64,000 nt of DNA, from positions 27,468-91,467 of the forward strand of contig NZ_AUIO01000008.1 of the NCBI RefSeq assembly GCF_000423745.1. Direction: 5' to 3'. A model generated the notes under the pieces. That model was not told where the DNA came from. It saw only the letters and a program-made list of their open reading frames with translations, and ran no database searches. Below, piece by piece: positions 22,312 to 32,080 of this stretch; position 1 is the first letter of the stretch; each line of letters begins with the position of its first letter. The translations under genes were made by a program, and so were the position numbers. The stretch comes from Streptococcus plurextorum DSM 22810. Lineage in GTDB: Bacteria > Bacillota > Bacilli > Lactobacillales > Streptococcaceae.

Positions 22312-22319
22312 GAGGTGCC

Positions 22320-25300
22320 ATGAGACGTATTTATCGAAAAGATATCTTACAAGCCTTTAGCAAGTCAAAGGGGAGGTTGTTTTCTATCTTTTCGCTGATG
22401 GCTATTGGGGCGATGGCTCTGATAGGGTTAAAAGTGACAACCCCAAACATGCAAAGAACAGCGCAGCAATTCATTGATGAGACAAATATGATGGATCTGG
22501 CTGTTATGTCTGATTATGGGTTGAGCAAGGAGGACGTCACAGAACTTTCAGAGATAGAAGGAGCGACTGTTGAATTTTCCTACCTGACGGATGTGACTAT
22601 TTCTGGTAAACAAGATGCTGTTCGTCTTTTCTCTATATCTGAGCAGGTTTCCAAAGCCCGACTCTTATCTGGCGCAATGCCTACAGCGTCAAATCAGATT
22701 GTCCTTTCTGAGAATCTCAAGGCATCTTATCAGATAGGGGATCGCATTTCCTTTGCGCAAAACGAAAAGGGTATCCTGAGAACGACAGATTTCACAGTCA
22801 CAGGGTTCGCTTCATCTGCGGAGATTTGGGATAATGATAGCATGGGCCAATCCAGTGCAGGTACAGGAGAATTGTCTGCCTACGCTTTTGCCTTAGATAA
22901 AGCCTTTGATTCCCCTGTTTACATGATTGCTCGCATTTCCTACCATGATTTGGAGAATAAAGCCTATTATCAAAAGGACTATGATAAGTTGCTAGATCAG
23001 CATCAGTCTGATTTAGAGTCGCTTTTGCAGGATAATGGTAGCGAGCGCTTAAAAGTGATTAAAACAGACGGCCAAAGGGCTATTGACAAAGGTTATCAGG
23101 ACATTGCTGATTCAGAGAAACCATTAGCTGACGCAGCGAAAGCTATTTCTGATGGCGAAAAAGCCTTGGCAGATGGTCAACATCAATTGGTCCTGGCTAA
23201 TCAGCAGCTTATAGAGGGGCAGTCTCAGCTTTTAGCTAACCAAGAGGAACTCAGTCTAGCTCGTCAACAACTAGAGGCTTCAGCAGAACAATTAACAGTT
23301 GCGAAAAGTCAATTAGATACCGCAAAAGCAGAGTTAGATGGCAAACGCATAGAGCTTGAAGCTGCTAATCAGGCCTTGAATGAAGCAAGAGCAGGATTGG
23401 ACAGTGCTCAAGCAGACTTGATCCAAAGAGGTCAGGAGCTAAGTGAGGGATGGCTTCAGTTAGAAGAAGCTAAAAGTGACTTACATTTTCAGCGTGAGGC
23501 TCTTTTGGCGGCAGGTCAGGAACTTGAGAATTTTCCAGATCTTATCGCTACTCAATCCCTATTAACAGCTAAAGAAAGTGAGCTAAATGAAGCACAGAGA
23601 CATTATGAGCTTGGTTTACAAAACTACCAAGTGGGTCAAGAAACTTATTTAAGCAATTTGGCAGCTTATGAGTCTGGTCTTGCACAATACACATCTGGTC
23701 AATCTCTCTATAATCAAAACCTTGCTCAATACGAATCGGGTCAGGCAAGCTATCAAGCTGGGATGGAGCAATATCAGAGTGGCCTTTCTCAGTATCAGTC
23801 AGCCCTATCTCGTCTAGCTACTTGGCAAGCAGCACTAGCGGCTAACCAAGAGACATTCACTCAAGAACAACAGAGACTTGAGCAGGCAAAGCAAGACTAC
23901 ACGAATCAAAAAACTCAGGCTGAGGCAGAAATAGTCAAAGCTAAAGAAGACTTGTCGAAGGCTCAGAAAGACCTGGATAAGCTGACTGTACCAAACTATA
24001 CCAGCTATACTCGGGCAACACTACCTGGTAGCGAAGGCTACAATACTTACACAACTGGTGCTCAATCGGTATCGGCAGTTGGGGATATCTTTCCAGTCGT
24101 TCTTTATTTGGTGGCAGCCTTGGTCACCTTGACCACTATGACACGCTATGTGGATGAAGAACGTACTAATGCAGGAATTTTCAAAGCCCTGGGCTATAGC
24201 AATCATCACATTATTGCCAAATTTGTCATCTACGGTTTGGTGGCTAGTTTATTAGGGACAGTCGTTGGTATTTTAGCAGGTAACAGTGTCTTGTCTCCAA
24301 TCATTGGAAATATCCTAACTAAAGGGACGGTAATTGGAGCAGCTCACTCGTACTTCTATCCAGAATGGTTATGGCTTGCTATAGGTTTGGCTGTAGTTTC
24401 AGCAGTTTTACCAGCCTATATGGTAGCCAAACGAGAGCTAACACAGGAAGCAGCTTACTTACTTCAAGCTAAACCGCCTGTGGCGGGTTCTAAGATTTTT
24501 CTGGAGAGAGTGCCTTTTATATGGAGACGCCTTAGTTTTACCCAAAAGGTTACAGCTCGCAATATTTTTCGCTATAAGCAACGCATGCTCATGACGATCT
24601 TTGGTGTGGCAGGTTCTGTAGCCTTGCTCTTTACTGGTCTTGGGATTCAGTCCTCTATTTCTGGTGTTGCAGACACTCAGTTTGGTGACATCATTCGTTA
24701 CGATATGATTGTGGTTGGCGAGGAATTAGAGGCGCAGCTACTAACATCGGCTGACATCAAGGATTCTCTAGCTGTTACCTATCAACTTTTGACAGAGCAG
24801 GTAGCAGATAAGGATGTCTCGATTAACCTTCTAATCAGCAATAGTCAGCTATTTATGGACTACCTGTCATTACGTGATCCAGCCACAGGAACTCCCTTAC
24901 TTTTGGATAATAGCGGAGCTATTATTAGTGAAAAGTTAGCCCAACTATATGGTATCAGGACAGGTGATCGGGTTAAGTTGCTGTTGGATAATCGAGTCGT
25001 TTCCATCACCGTATCAGGCATCGCTGAAATGTATGCCGGTCATTACCTGTATATGACAGCAGATTACTATGAAGAGTTGCTTGGCAAAAGTGCTTCTCAG
25101 AATGCTTATCTGGTCAAATTAAACAGTGACTCTGATGACCAGGTTAAGACTCTAGCTGCAAATCTTCTATCAAAGGATAAGGTGATAGCCGTGGTTCAAA
25201 ATACCGCTCTGGCCAATACCATTCACACAGTGGCAAATTCTCTGCAATCGGTTATGGTCATCCTAATCGTTCTTTCCATTTTATTAGCACTGGTCATTCT

Positions 25301-25643
25301 TTATAATTTAACCAATATCAATGTCGCTGAGCGGATTCGTGAGCTCTCTACCATTAAGGTACTAGGGTTTCACAACAATGAGGTCACCATGTATATTTAC
25401 CGTGAGACGATTAGTTTGTCTCTGATTGGCATTGTGACAGGTCTAGTTGGTGGTCGCTTGCTGCATCGTCTGATTCTTGGGATGATTGGCTCTAGTCAAA
25501 TCATGTTTAAGCCAAGTGTTGCTTTATATGTGTATCTGGTACCGATTTTCGCCATAACTGGTATCTTAGCCCTGCTAGGAATCTATGTCAGTCGTACCCT
25601 CAGAAAAGTGGATATGTTAGAGGCCTTAAAGAGTGTTGAATAG
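22320..25643 (+). CDS. Large FtsX-type ABC permease with extracellular coiled coil
   Basis: 1107 residues. N-terminal helix (about 15-38), an extracellular core, then a long Gln/Ala/Leu-rich coiled coil (about 250-560) that includes a tyrosine-periodic stretch (repeats like QYESGQASYQAGMEQYQSG). Next is a first FtsX helix bundle (about 585-710), a second extracellular core and a second bundle (about 970-1100) ending KVDMLEALKSVE. The arrangement is that of duplicated-FtsX permeases and of wall-hydrolase-activating or peptide-sensing systems. RBS GGAGG. Substrate not identifiable. The coiled coil would project through the wall. Confidence 0.88.
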   Translation: MRRIYRKDILQAFSKSKGRLFSIFSLMAIGAMALIGLKVTTPNMQRTAQQFIDETNMMDLAVMSDYGLSKEDVTELSEIEGATVEFSYLTDVTISGKQDAVRLFSISEQVSKARLLSGAMPTASNQIVLSENLKASYQIGDRISFAQNEKGILRTTDFTVTGFASSAEIWDNDSMGQSSAGTGELSAYAFALDKAFDSPVYMIARISYHDLENKAYYQKDYDKLLDQHQSDLESLLQDNGSERLKVIKTDGQRAIDKGYQDIADSEKPLADAAKAISDGEKALADGQHQLVLANQQLIEGQSQLLANQEELSLARQQLEASAEQLTVAKSQLDTAKAELDGKRIELEAANQALNEARAGLDSAQADLIQRGQELSEGWLQLEEAKSDLHFQREALLAAGQELENFPDLIATQSLLTAKESELNEAQRHYELGLQNYQVGQETYLSNLAAYESGLAQYTSGQSLYNQNLAQYESGQASYQAGMEQYQSGLSQYQSALSRLATWQAALAANQETFTQEQQRLEQAKQDYTNQKTQAEAEIVKAKEDLSKAQKDLDKLTVPNYTSYTRATLPGSEGYNTYTTGAQSVSAVGDIFPVVLYLVAALVTLTTMTRYVDEERTNAGIFKALGYSNHHIIAKFVIYGLVASLLGTVVGILAGNSVLSPIIGNILTKGTVIGAAHSYFYPEWLWLAIGLAVVSAVLPAYMVAKRELTQEAAYLLQAKPPVAGSKIFLERVPFIWRRLSFTQKVTARNIFRYKQRMLMTIFGVAGSVALLFTGLGIQSSISGVADTQFGDIIRYDMIVVGEELEAQLLTSADIKDSLAVTYQLLTEQVADKDVSINLLISNSQLFMDYLSLRDPATGTPLLLDNSGAIISEKLAQLYGIRTGDRVKLLLDNRVVSITVSGIAEMYAGHYLYMTADYYEELLGKSASQNAYLVKLNSDSDDQVKTLAANLLSKDKVIAVVQNTALANTIHTVANSLQSVMVILIVLSILLALVILYNLTNINVAERIRELSTIKVLGFHNNEVTMYIYRETISLSLIGIVTGLVGGRLLHRLILGMIGSSQIMFKPSVALYVYLVPIFAITGILALLGIYVSRTLRKVDMLEALKSVE

Positions 25644-25700
25644 TAGAGGACTAGTAGATAAGTGACTAGCCTCGTCATAGCAATATGAGAAAATGATTCT

Positions 25701-25740
25701 AAAAATGACTTGTCAAAAGATTTTGACAAGTCATTTTGCT
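25701..25740 (+). terminator. Terminator of the ABC exporter operon
   Basis: AAAATGACTTGTCAAAA, 2-base loop, TTTTGACAAGTCATTTT: a 17-bp perfect inverted repeat. Confidence 0.85.
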
Positions 25741-25789
25741 TTTAGGGCTTTTCTTCAATTTGGATACTGGACAAAAAGTCTTAAAAGTA

Positions 25790-25840
25790 AAAAATAGCTT
25801 AGAATGACGTCATCAGAAACGTTGATTCTAAGCTATCTTT
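25790..25840 (-). terminator. Terminator of argS
   Basis: ATAGCTTAGAAT / ATTCTAAGCTAT; on the minus strand the stem is followed by TTTTTTAC. Confidence 0.8.
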
Positions 25841-25897
25841 AATTACTCAAAATTAAATCGCAGTGAGAACATTTTAGTGTTTGTCAGCCTTTATTGA

Positions 25898-27589
25898 TTA
25901 CATCTCATCAGGTGCTTCGACACCGAGTAGTCGTAAGGCTTCTTTTAGGACAGTTGCTGTCGCGTAAGATAGGGCTAAGCGACTGTCACGCTCAGGACTT
26001 TCGTCAAGAATGCGCGTGTGAGCATAATACTTATTGAAGGCTTGTGCTAGATTGATAGCAAATTTGGCAATGATGGAAGGTTCAAAGTTATCGGATGCAC
26101 GATTGATGGCATTTGGAAATTCTTGAATCAGTTTGATGATTTCCCAACTTTCTGCATCGCTCAAACTGTAAGTAGCATTAGCATCTGCCACAAAATTTGC
26201 CTTACGTAAAATAGACTGAATACGCGCGTGAGCGTATTGGACGTAAGGACCAGTTTCACCTTCAAAGGAGACCATGGCTTCAAGGTCAAAATCATAACCG
26301 TTCATGCGGTCTGTCTTGAGGTCGTAGAACTTGATAGCACCGACACCCACGGCATGTGCCACGGCCTCTTTATGAGGCAGATTTGGATTTTTAGCTTCAA
26401 TCTGGGCTAGCGCACGGCTGACAGCTTCTGCAACTGTTGGCTCAAGTAGGATGACATTTCCTTTACGAGTTGATAGTTTTTTCCCTTCTTTTGTCACAAG
26501 ACCAAAAGCCACGTGATGCATGTCATCTGACCAGTCATATCCCATTTCTTTAAGGACTGCTTTGAGCTGCTTAAAGTGAGCGCTCTGCTCATTTCCCACC
26601 ACATAAATAGACTTGGCAAAGTCGTAGTGACGTTTGCGGTAAAGGGCAGCGGCTAGGTCACGAGTGATGTAGAGTGTTGCACCGTCTGATTTTTTGATTA
26701 AAGCAGGGTGCTCAATGCCGTATGATTCAAGGTTGACCACTTGGGCTCCTTGAGATTCTTGGAGTAGGCCTTTTTCAGTCAACAACTCAACAATTTCGTC
26801 CATTTTGTCGTTATAGAAGGCCTCGCCGTTGTAGCTGTCAAAGCTCACATCAAGTTCGTCATAAAGGCGGTTGAACTCAACCAAGCTCTCATCTCGGAAC
26901 CATTGCCAGAGGGCAGTTGCTTCAGCGTCTCCAGCTTCGAGTTTTCGGAACCATTCGCGGGCTTCTTCGTCAACGGTAGGGTCATTTTCAGCTTCTTCGT
27001 TGATACGAACATAGAGTTTTAACAACTCAGAGATAGGGTTTGCCTCAACAGCTGCCTTATCGCCCCACTTTTTATAGGCAACAATCAACATTCCAAATTG
27101 TTTTCCCCAGTCGCCCAAGTGGTTGATACGAACAGGTTTATAACCTTGTTTTTCGACAATATTAGCCAAGGCATCTGCAATCACTGTTGATCTTAAATGA
27201 CCGATAGAAAATGGCTTTGCGATGTTTGGGCTAGACATGTCAAATGCGATATGGCGCCCTTCTCCAATGGTTTGGTCTGCGTAATGGCTACCAGAAGCAA
27301 TCACCTGAGATAAGACCTGAGCAGAAATCTGCGCCTTATCAAGGAAGAAATTGATGTAAGGACCAACAGCTTCCACTTTTTCAAAGTTGGAGGTATCAAT
27401 CTTAGCAACAATTTCACTAGCAATCACATTTGGTGCTTTGCGCCAGCTTTTTGCCAAAGAAAAGACAGGGAAAGCCAGATCTCCCATGCTGGCATTTTTA
27501 GGTTTTTCTAATAAGTTTAAAATCGTTTCGAGCTCTAGTTCCGGTACAGCTTTTAGAATCTCGGCTGCAATTAGTGATTTTGTATCCAT
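25898..27589 (-). CDS. argS: Arginyl-tRNA synthetase
   Basis: 563 residues, class I synthetase. N-terminal Add-1 domain, HIGH-type motif [12 protein letters not shown]-like loop KLSTRKGN and C-terminal DALR anticodon domain. Charges tRNA-Arg. Divergent from argR, the standard streptococcal arrangement. Start ATG with AGGGGA nearby. No anomalies seen. Confidence 0.97.
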   Translation of the reverse strand: MDTKSLIAAEILKAVPELELETILNLLEKPKNASMGDLAFPVFSLAKSWRKAPNVIASEIVAKIDTSNFEKVEAVGPYINFFLDKAQISAQVLSQVIASGSHYADQTIGEGRHIAFDMSSPNIAKPFSIGHLRSTVIADALANIVEKQGYKPVRINHLGDWGKQFGMLIVAYKKWGDKAAVEANPISELLKLYVRINEEAENDPTVDEEAREWFRKLEAGDAEATALWQWFRDESLVEFNRLYDELDVSFDSYNGEAFYNDKMDEIVELLTEKGLLQESQGAQVVNLESYGIEHPALIKKSDGATLYITRDLAAALYRKRHYDFAKSIYVVGNEQSAHFKQLKAVLKEMGYDWSDDMHHVAFGLVTKEGKKLSTRKGNVILLEPTVAEAVSRALAQIEAKNPNLPHKEAVAHAVGVGAIKFYDLKTDRMNGYDFDLEAMVSFEGETGPYVQYAHARIQSILRKANFVADANATYSLSDAESWEIIKLIQEFPNAINRASDNFEPSIIAKFAINLAQAFNKYYAHTRILDESPERDSRLALSYATATVLKEALRLLGVEAPDEM

Positions 27590-27688
27590 AGTGTCCCCTT
27601 GAAATTTTGTCGTTCCCTATATTTTACCACAAATGGGACAGGAATGCAGAAAAGATTATTTGATGCAAATACTTCTGAAATGCCTATT

Positions 27689-27723
27689 CTAGATTTGTAT
27701 ATTTTTTAAAAATCTAGTATAAT
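27689..27723 (+). promoter_or_regulatory. argR promoter with overlapping dyad
   Basis: TTGTAT (27695-27700), 17-bp spacer, TATAAT (27718-27723). An inverted repeat CTAGATTT / AAATCTAG (27689-27696 and 27710-27717) spans the -35 and spacer and could be an autoregulatory ArgR site, although it does not match an ARG box well. Confidence 0.65.
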
Positions 27724-27756
27724 TTCAAGGGATTAAACTATTAGAAAGCGATTATT

Positions 27757-28191
27757 ATGAACAAGGTAGACCGTCACAAACTCATCAAAGAAATCATTCA
27801 AAAAGGCCATGTTGGTACCCAAGAGGAGATTAAACAAAACCTCCAAAAGCAAGGAATTTCGGTGACTCAAGCGACCTTATCTCGTGATTTGCGTGAACTG
27901 GGCCTATTAAAACTACGTGATGAACGTGGCAAACTCTACTATAGCTTGGCAGAAGCTGTTGTGTCTCAATTTAGCCAGGTTGCTCGAACTTATATTCGTC
28001 GTGTAGCGCGTGCAGGCTTTATGTTGGTATTGCATACAGAGCTTGGTGAGGCGGATGTTTTGGCTAATATTATCGACAAAGATGCCACTGACAATATTTT
28101 AGGAACTGTTGCGGGTGCCGATACCCTTCTTGTTATTTGCAAGGATGAAGCAATCGCAAGTGAATACGAAAAAGACCTACTGGCCAAGTAA
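27757..28191 (+). CDS. argR: Arginine repressor ArgR
   Basis: 144 residues. Winged-helix N-terminus with the family signature [16 protein letters not shown], then the hexamerisation/arginine-binding domain with [13 protein letters not shown] and the [13 protein letters not shown] motif. Controls arginine metabolism as a hexamer with bound arginine. Standard length. Ten bases before mutS, so the two are probably cotranscribed. Confidence 0.93.
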   Translation: MNKVDRHKLIKEIIQKGHVGTQEEIKQNLQKQGISVTQATLSRDLRELGLLKLRDERGKLYYSLAEAVVSQFSQVARTYIRRVARAGFMLVLHTELGEADVLANIIDKDATDNILGTVAGADTLLVICKDEAIASEYEKDLLAK

Positions 28192-28201
28192 GGAGGCGAA
28201 G

Positions 28202-30742
28202 ATGGCAGCTGAAAAAATTTCGCCAGGCATGCAACAGTATTTGGATATTAAAGCAGAATATCCAGATGCTTTTTTGCTTTTCCGGATGGGTGATTTCTAC
28301 GAACTTTTTTATGAAGATGCGGTGAAAGCAGCACAGATTTTGGAGATTGGACTTACCAGTCGTAATAAAAATGCAGAAAATCCGATTCCTATGGCAGGTG
28401 TCCCCCATCATTCTGCTCAGGCTTACATTGATGTGCTAGTAGAATTGGGTTATAAGGTGGCTATTGCTGAGCAGATGGAAGACCCTAAAATGGCTGTGGG
28501 AGTGGTTAAGCGAGCAGTTGTTCAGGTCATTACCCCTGGAACAGCCGTTGATAGTAGTAAACCTGATAATAGTAGCAATTTCTTAGTGGCTATTGATCAG
28601 AAGGGAGAAGACTTTGCCTTATCCTATATGGATGTGTCGACAGGTGAGTTTTTTGTGACTAAGTTAGTTGATTTCGCTGGTGTATGTAGCGAGATTCAGA
28701 ACCTCAAGGCTAAGGAAGTGGTAGTGGGATTTGAGCTGTCGGAAGACCAACGAAAAATCCTGACGAAACAACTTAACCTACTTATCTCGGAGGAATTTGA
28801 GTGTCATAGCGATAATCATTTGCTTGATCAGAGCCTAACAGCTTTAGAACGTTCGGTTTCAGAAAAGTTACTGTCTTATGTCCATAAGACTCAGATGAGA
28901 GAGCTCAGCCATTTGCAAAAAGTCATGCCTTATCAAGTGAAAGATTTTATGCAGATGACTTACGCTACCAAGTCTAGCTTGGACCTTATCGAAAATGCTC
29001 GCACTAGTAAAAAGCATGGCAGTCTTTACTGGTTACTTGATGAGACAAAGACGGCTATGGGCATGCGCCTTCTTAGAAATTGGATCGATAAGCCCTTGAT
29101 TTCTCTTGAGAAAATAAGAGAGCGCCAAGAGATTATTGCTTTGTTTTTGGATCATTTTATTGAGCGAAGTGATTTGGCTGAAGGGTTAAAAGGGGTCTAT
29201 GATATTGAGCGTTTGGTCAGTCGCGTCTCTTTTGGAAAAGCGACTCCCAAAGATTTGCTTCAGCTAGGTCAGACCTTAGCCCAGGTTCCTTATATTAAGG
29301 CTCTTCTAGAAAGTTTTCAGTCAGCATCTCTTGATCAGTTGGTTCAGCAAATTGATACCTTACCTGAACTAGAACATTTAATCAGCTCTGCTATTGACCC
29401 AGAAGCACAGGCGACAATCTCTGAAGGTGGCATTATCAGGACTGGTTTTGATGAGACCTTGGATAAATATCGTCTGGTCATGAAAGAGGGAATGACCTGG
29501 ATTGCGGAAATCGAGGCCAAAGAACGTGCTGCGACAGGAATCAATGCGTTAAGGATTGATTATAATCGTAAAGATGGCTATTATTTCCATGTGACTAACT
29601 CCAATCTCTCGTTGGTCCCAGATTATTTTTTCCGAAAAGCAACTTTGAAGAATTCTGAACGTTTTGGAACGGCAGAGCTTGCGAAAATTGAGGGAGAAAT
29701 GCTAGAGGCAAGGGAGCAATCTGCTTCGCTGGAATATGATATTTTCATGCGCGTGCGGGCTCAAATCGAGCGTTACATTGATCGCTTGCAAGGTCTGGCC
29801 AAAGCTTTGGCAACTGTTGATGTTTTACAGAGCCTTGCACAGGTCGCTGAGACCAATCATTATGTCAGACCGACTTTTAACCAAGAGAGCAAGATTGCCA
29901 TCACAAAAGGTAGACATGCCGTTGTCGAAAAGGTCATGGGGGCTCAGACCTACATCCCAAATAGTATTGCATTTGCGCCAGAGACTAAGATTCAGCTTAT
30001 CACAGGGCCTAATATGTCGGGTAAATCGACTTATATGAGACAGCTTGCCCTGACTGCTATCATGGCACAAATGGGGTCGTATGTTGCGGCAGATTCTGCT
30101 GATTTGCCTATTTTTGATGCCATCTACACTCGCATCGGTGCAGCGGATGATTTGATTTCAGGGCAATCAACCTTTATGGTTGAGATGATGGAAGCTAACC
30201 AAGCCATACAGCGAGCCACATCCAACTCTCTTATTCTATTTGATGAGTTGGGGCGTGGGACGGCCACTTATGATGGCATGGCGCTTGCTCAGTCCATTAT
30301 TGAGCATATTCATGATAAGGTTGGGGCAAAGACCATGTTTGCCACTCACTATCATGAGTTGACAGAGCTGTCAACAACCTTGACAAGTCTTGTCAACGTC
30401 CATGTGGCTACTTTGGAGAAAGATGGTGAAGTCACTTTCCTGCATAAGATTGCTGAAGGTCCAGCCGATAAGTCCTACGGGATTCATGTGGCTAAGATTG
30501 CGGGGATGCCAGAGGCTTTATTGCAACGGGCAGATCGTATTTTGCAGACGCTTGAAAACCAAGCTCCTACTGCACCAACTAACCCAGCTCAGTCAGTAGT
30601 GGCAGAACCGTCTGGTCAAATCGACCTCTTTGCAGACACCCCTTCTCACCCAGTCCTCGATGAACTGGCTAATCTTGACATCTACAACATGACCCCAATG
30701 GAAGTCATGATGGTAGTAGCAGAATTGAAGAAGAAACTATAA
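28202..30742 (+). CDS. mutS: DNA mismatch repair protein MutS
   Basis: 846 residues. The mismatch-wedging motif GDFYEL (F32, E34), connector, lever and clamp domains, then the ABC-type ATPase with [10 protein letters not shown], the ST-motif [14 protein letters not shown], Walker [12 protein letters not shown] and the THYHEL switch; C-terminal tetramerisation tail. Recognises base mismatches and recruits MutL. ATG 28202 has AGGAGG upstream; the longer frame beginning within argR lacks this. Confidence 0.97.
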   Translation: MAAEKISPGMQQYLDIKAEYPDAFLLFRMGDFYELFYEDAVKAAQILEIGLTSRNKNAENPIPMAGVPHHSAQAYIDVLVELGYKVAIAEQMEDPKMAVGVVKRAVVQVITPGTAVDSSKPDNSSNFLVAIDQKGEDFALSYMDVSTGEFFVTKLVDFAGVCSEIQNLKAKEVVVGFELSEDQRKILTKQLNLLISEEFECHSDNHLLDQSLTALERSVSEKLLSYVHKTQMRELSHLQKVMPYQVKDFMQMTYATKSSLDLIENARTSKKHGSLYWLLDETKTAMGMRLLRNWIDKPLISLEKIRERQEIIALFLDHFIERSDLAEGLKGVYDIERLVSRVSFGKATPKDLLQLGQTLAQVPYIKALLESFQSASLDQLVQQIDTLPELEHLISSAIDPEAQATISEGGIIRTGFDETLDKYRLVMKEGMTWIAEIEAKERAATGINALRIDYNRKDGYYFHVTNSNLSLVPDYFFRKATLKNSERFGTAELAKIEGEMLEAREQSASLEYDIFMRVRAQIERYIDRLQGLAKALATVDVLQSLAQVAETNHYVRPTFNQESKIAITKGRHAVVEKVMGAQTYIPNSIAFAPETKIQLITGPNMSGKSTYMRQLALTAIMAQMGSYVAADSADLPIFDAIYTRIGAADDLISGQSTFMVEMMEANQAIQRATSNSLILFDELGRGTATYDGMALAQSIIEHIHDKVGAKTMFATHYHELTELSTTLTSLVNVHVATLEKDGEVTFLHKIAEGPADKSYGIHVAKIAGMPEALLQRADRILQTLENQAPTAPTNPAQSVVAEPSGQIDLFADTPSHPVLDELANLDIYNMTPMEVMMVVAELKKKL

Positions 30743-31123
30743 TCATTTAGTTTGCTTTATTACTTCGGCGAGCGAGGAAACGTTGTTTCCTTATTTCCAA
30801 CTTCAACCTCGCTCTTGCATTTTTAGGCTCAGGCTGAAATAGTTCCCCAAACTGTTTTGCTCCACTGGAGTGTTTGACCTCGATTTGCCGTACTCCAGTT
30901 ATATCTGCGGTTGTTGACGCGAATTTTGTTCGCTTTATTTCCAACCTCCAACTATCTCCCAGACAGTTGGAGCGAGTACTAAAAGCAGACTAAAAGACTA
31001 TACAATGAAAGTCAGGACTCTTGTTCTGGCTTTTGCCGTTTAGTGCAGGAAATTGACCACATAGCCAAAAGCTCTTGAAAGCTCAGGAGAAAAGGTGTTT
31101 AATAGGGACAGAAAGGAGAAAAG
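30743..31123. repeat. Structured intergenic segment with multiple inverted repeats
   Basis: A 381-bp gap between mutS and the LytTR gene with at least five inverted repeats: GAGCGAGG/CCTCGCTC (30770-30777, 30807-30814), GGAAAC/GTTTCC inside it, ACTGGAGT/ACTCCAGT (30864-30871, 30892-30899), GCGAA/TTCGC (30919-30933), CTCCAACT/AGTTGGAG (30946-30953, 30965-30972). TATTTCCAAC recurs at 30792 and about 30936. It has the look of a dispersed intergenic repeat or structured RNA. An open frame on the minus strand (30747-30944) covers most of it but shows no RBS. Confidence 0.5.
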
Positions 31124-31567
31124 ATGAAAGTAAAACTGACTATTGATTCTAATGTAGTTGAGGATATTGTCCATATAGAGGCAAAGGAAAAGACGACTAA
31201 AATTGAATCTTTGCTGACCTTTATCAACAATTTAGGGAATAAGCCTGATAAACTAACCCTTAAAAGAGAGGATGACATCTACAAAGTTGCTGTCAAGGAC
31301 ATTTACAACTTTGTTATTGAGAATCGTGTGGTCATGGTAAAGACAGCCCATCAGACCTATAAGACCAGCTTGCGTCTTTACCAGATTGCCCAGCAGTTGC
31401 CAGAGGAATTTATCCAGATTTCCCAGTCAGAAATTGTCAACCTCAATGCCCTAGATCATCTAGAATTGACAACAAATGGTCTGGTTAAAATTTACCTGAA
31501 AAATCAGGAGGTGACCTATTCGTCACGCCGTTATTTGAAAAAAATCAAGGAGGTCTTAGGACTATGA
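31124..31567 (+). CDS. LytTR-domain DNA-binding regulator (LRS type)
   Basis: 147 residues. No receiver domain; the C-terminal half is a LytTR DNA-binding domain (HQTYKTSLRLYQIAQQLP, FIQISQSEIVNLNAL, KIYLKNQEVTYSSRRYLKKI). RBS AAAGGAG. Overlaps the next gene by 4 nt. Pairs of a stand-alone LytTR regulator and a small membrane inhibitor, such as HdrRM and BrsRM in S. mutans, form the LytTR regulatory systems controlling bacteriocin and competence genes; the same layout is seen here. Targets unknown. Confidence 0.85.
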   Translation: MKVKLTIDSNVVEDIVHIEAKEKTTKIESLLTFINNLGNKPDKLTLKREDDIYKVAVKDIYNFVIENRVVMVKTAHQTYKTSLRLYQIAQQLPEEFIQISQSEIVNLNALDHLELTTNGLVKIYLKNQEVTYSSRRYLKKIKEVLGL

Positions 31568-32007
31568 AAAAATACCTACTATCAGCATCGCTTGGTGTGA
31601 CCATTGGCACCACTATATCCCTCTTTTTCTCAGCGCTTTTTGCAGAAGGGCATTTCTATCCTGTTAATCCCAAGTCAACAGCAGGAATCTTTTATTCGGA
31701 ACACTTGACAGACTTGTCAACTATGTTGATAGCTGTTGTCATTTGGGCTGCTATAGGTGTTTTTTTCCGCGTAGCGGATAAAATTTTTGAGACGTCATGG
31801 AGCTTACTCAAGATGACCGTGTTGCATTTTATCACAACGGTGATAGGCTTTACCGGACTAGCTATTCTTGCCGGTTGGTTCCCTTTGAGTCTAGGCAATC
31901 TGCTCTTTTTCTGGGCAATCTTTGTCCTTATCTATGCCATTATTTACGGTATTAATTACCATCAAATGAAAAAAACCATTGCTAGTATTAACCAGCAATT
32001 AGGTTAG
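31564..32007 (+). CDS. DUF3021 membrane protein, probable inhibitor of the LytTR regulator
   Basis: 147 residues with four predicted membrane helices (about 5-28, 55-75, 82-105, 110-132) and a basic C-terminal tail. Start overlaps the stop of the LytTR gene (ATGA), implying tight stoichiometry. In known LRS pairs the membrane protein holds the regulator inactive; that role here is by analogy. Confidence 0.8.
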   Translation: MKKYLLSASLGVTIGTTISLFFSALFAEGHFYPVNPKSTAGIFYSEHLTDLSTMLIAVVIWAAIGVFFRVADKIFETSWSLLKMTVLHFITTVIGFTGLAILAGWFPLSLGNLLFFWAIFVLIYAIIYGINYHQMKKTIASINQQLG

Positions 32008-32014
32008 AAGAAGA

Positions 32015-32038
32015 CCTTCTCAAATGAGAAGGCTTTTT
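32015..32038 (+). terminator. Terminator of the LytTR/DUF3021 pair
   Basis: CCTTCTCA, AA, TGAGAAGG followed by CTTTTT. Confidence 0.85.
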
Positions 32039-32039
32039 A

Positions 32040-32048
32040 TGATATAAT
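32040..32048 (+). promoter_or_regulatory. Extended -10 promoter of mutL (TGATATAAT)
   Basis: TGnTATAAT immediately after the terminator and 33 bp before mutL, so mutL has its own promoter and is not driven only from mutS. Confidence 0.65.
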
Positions 32049-32080
32049 AATCCTATCTAAGAAGAGACAAAGGATAGACT

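Noticed and set aside
28109..28201. Upstream extension of MutS into argR
   Set aside because: [10 protein letters not shown] with AGGAGG at 28202 matches normal MutS; the extension is out-of-frame argR sequence.
30747..30944. 65-codon minus-strand ORF after mutS
   Set aside because: No RBS, and it coincides with several inverted repeats; more likely a structured or repeated non-coding element.
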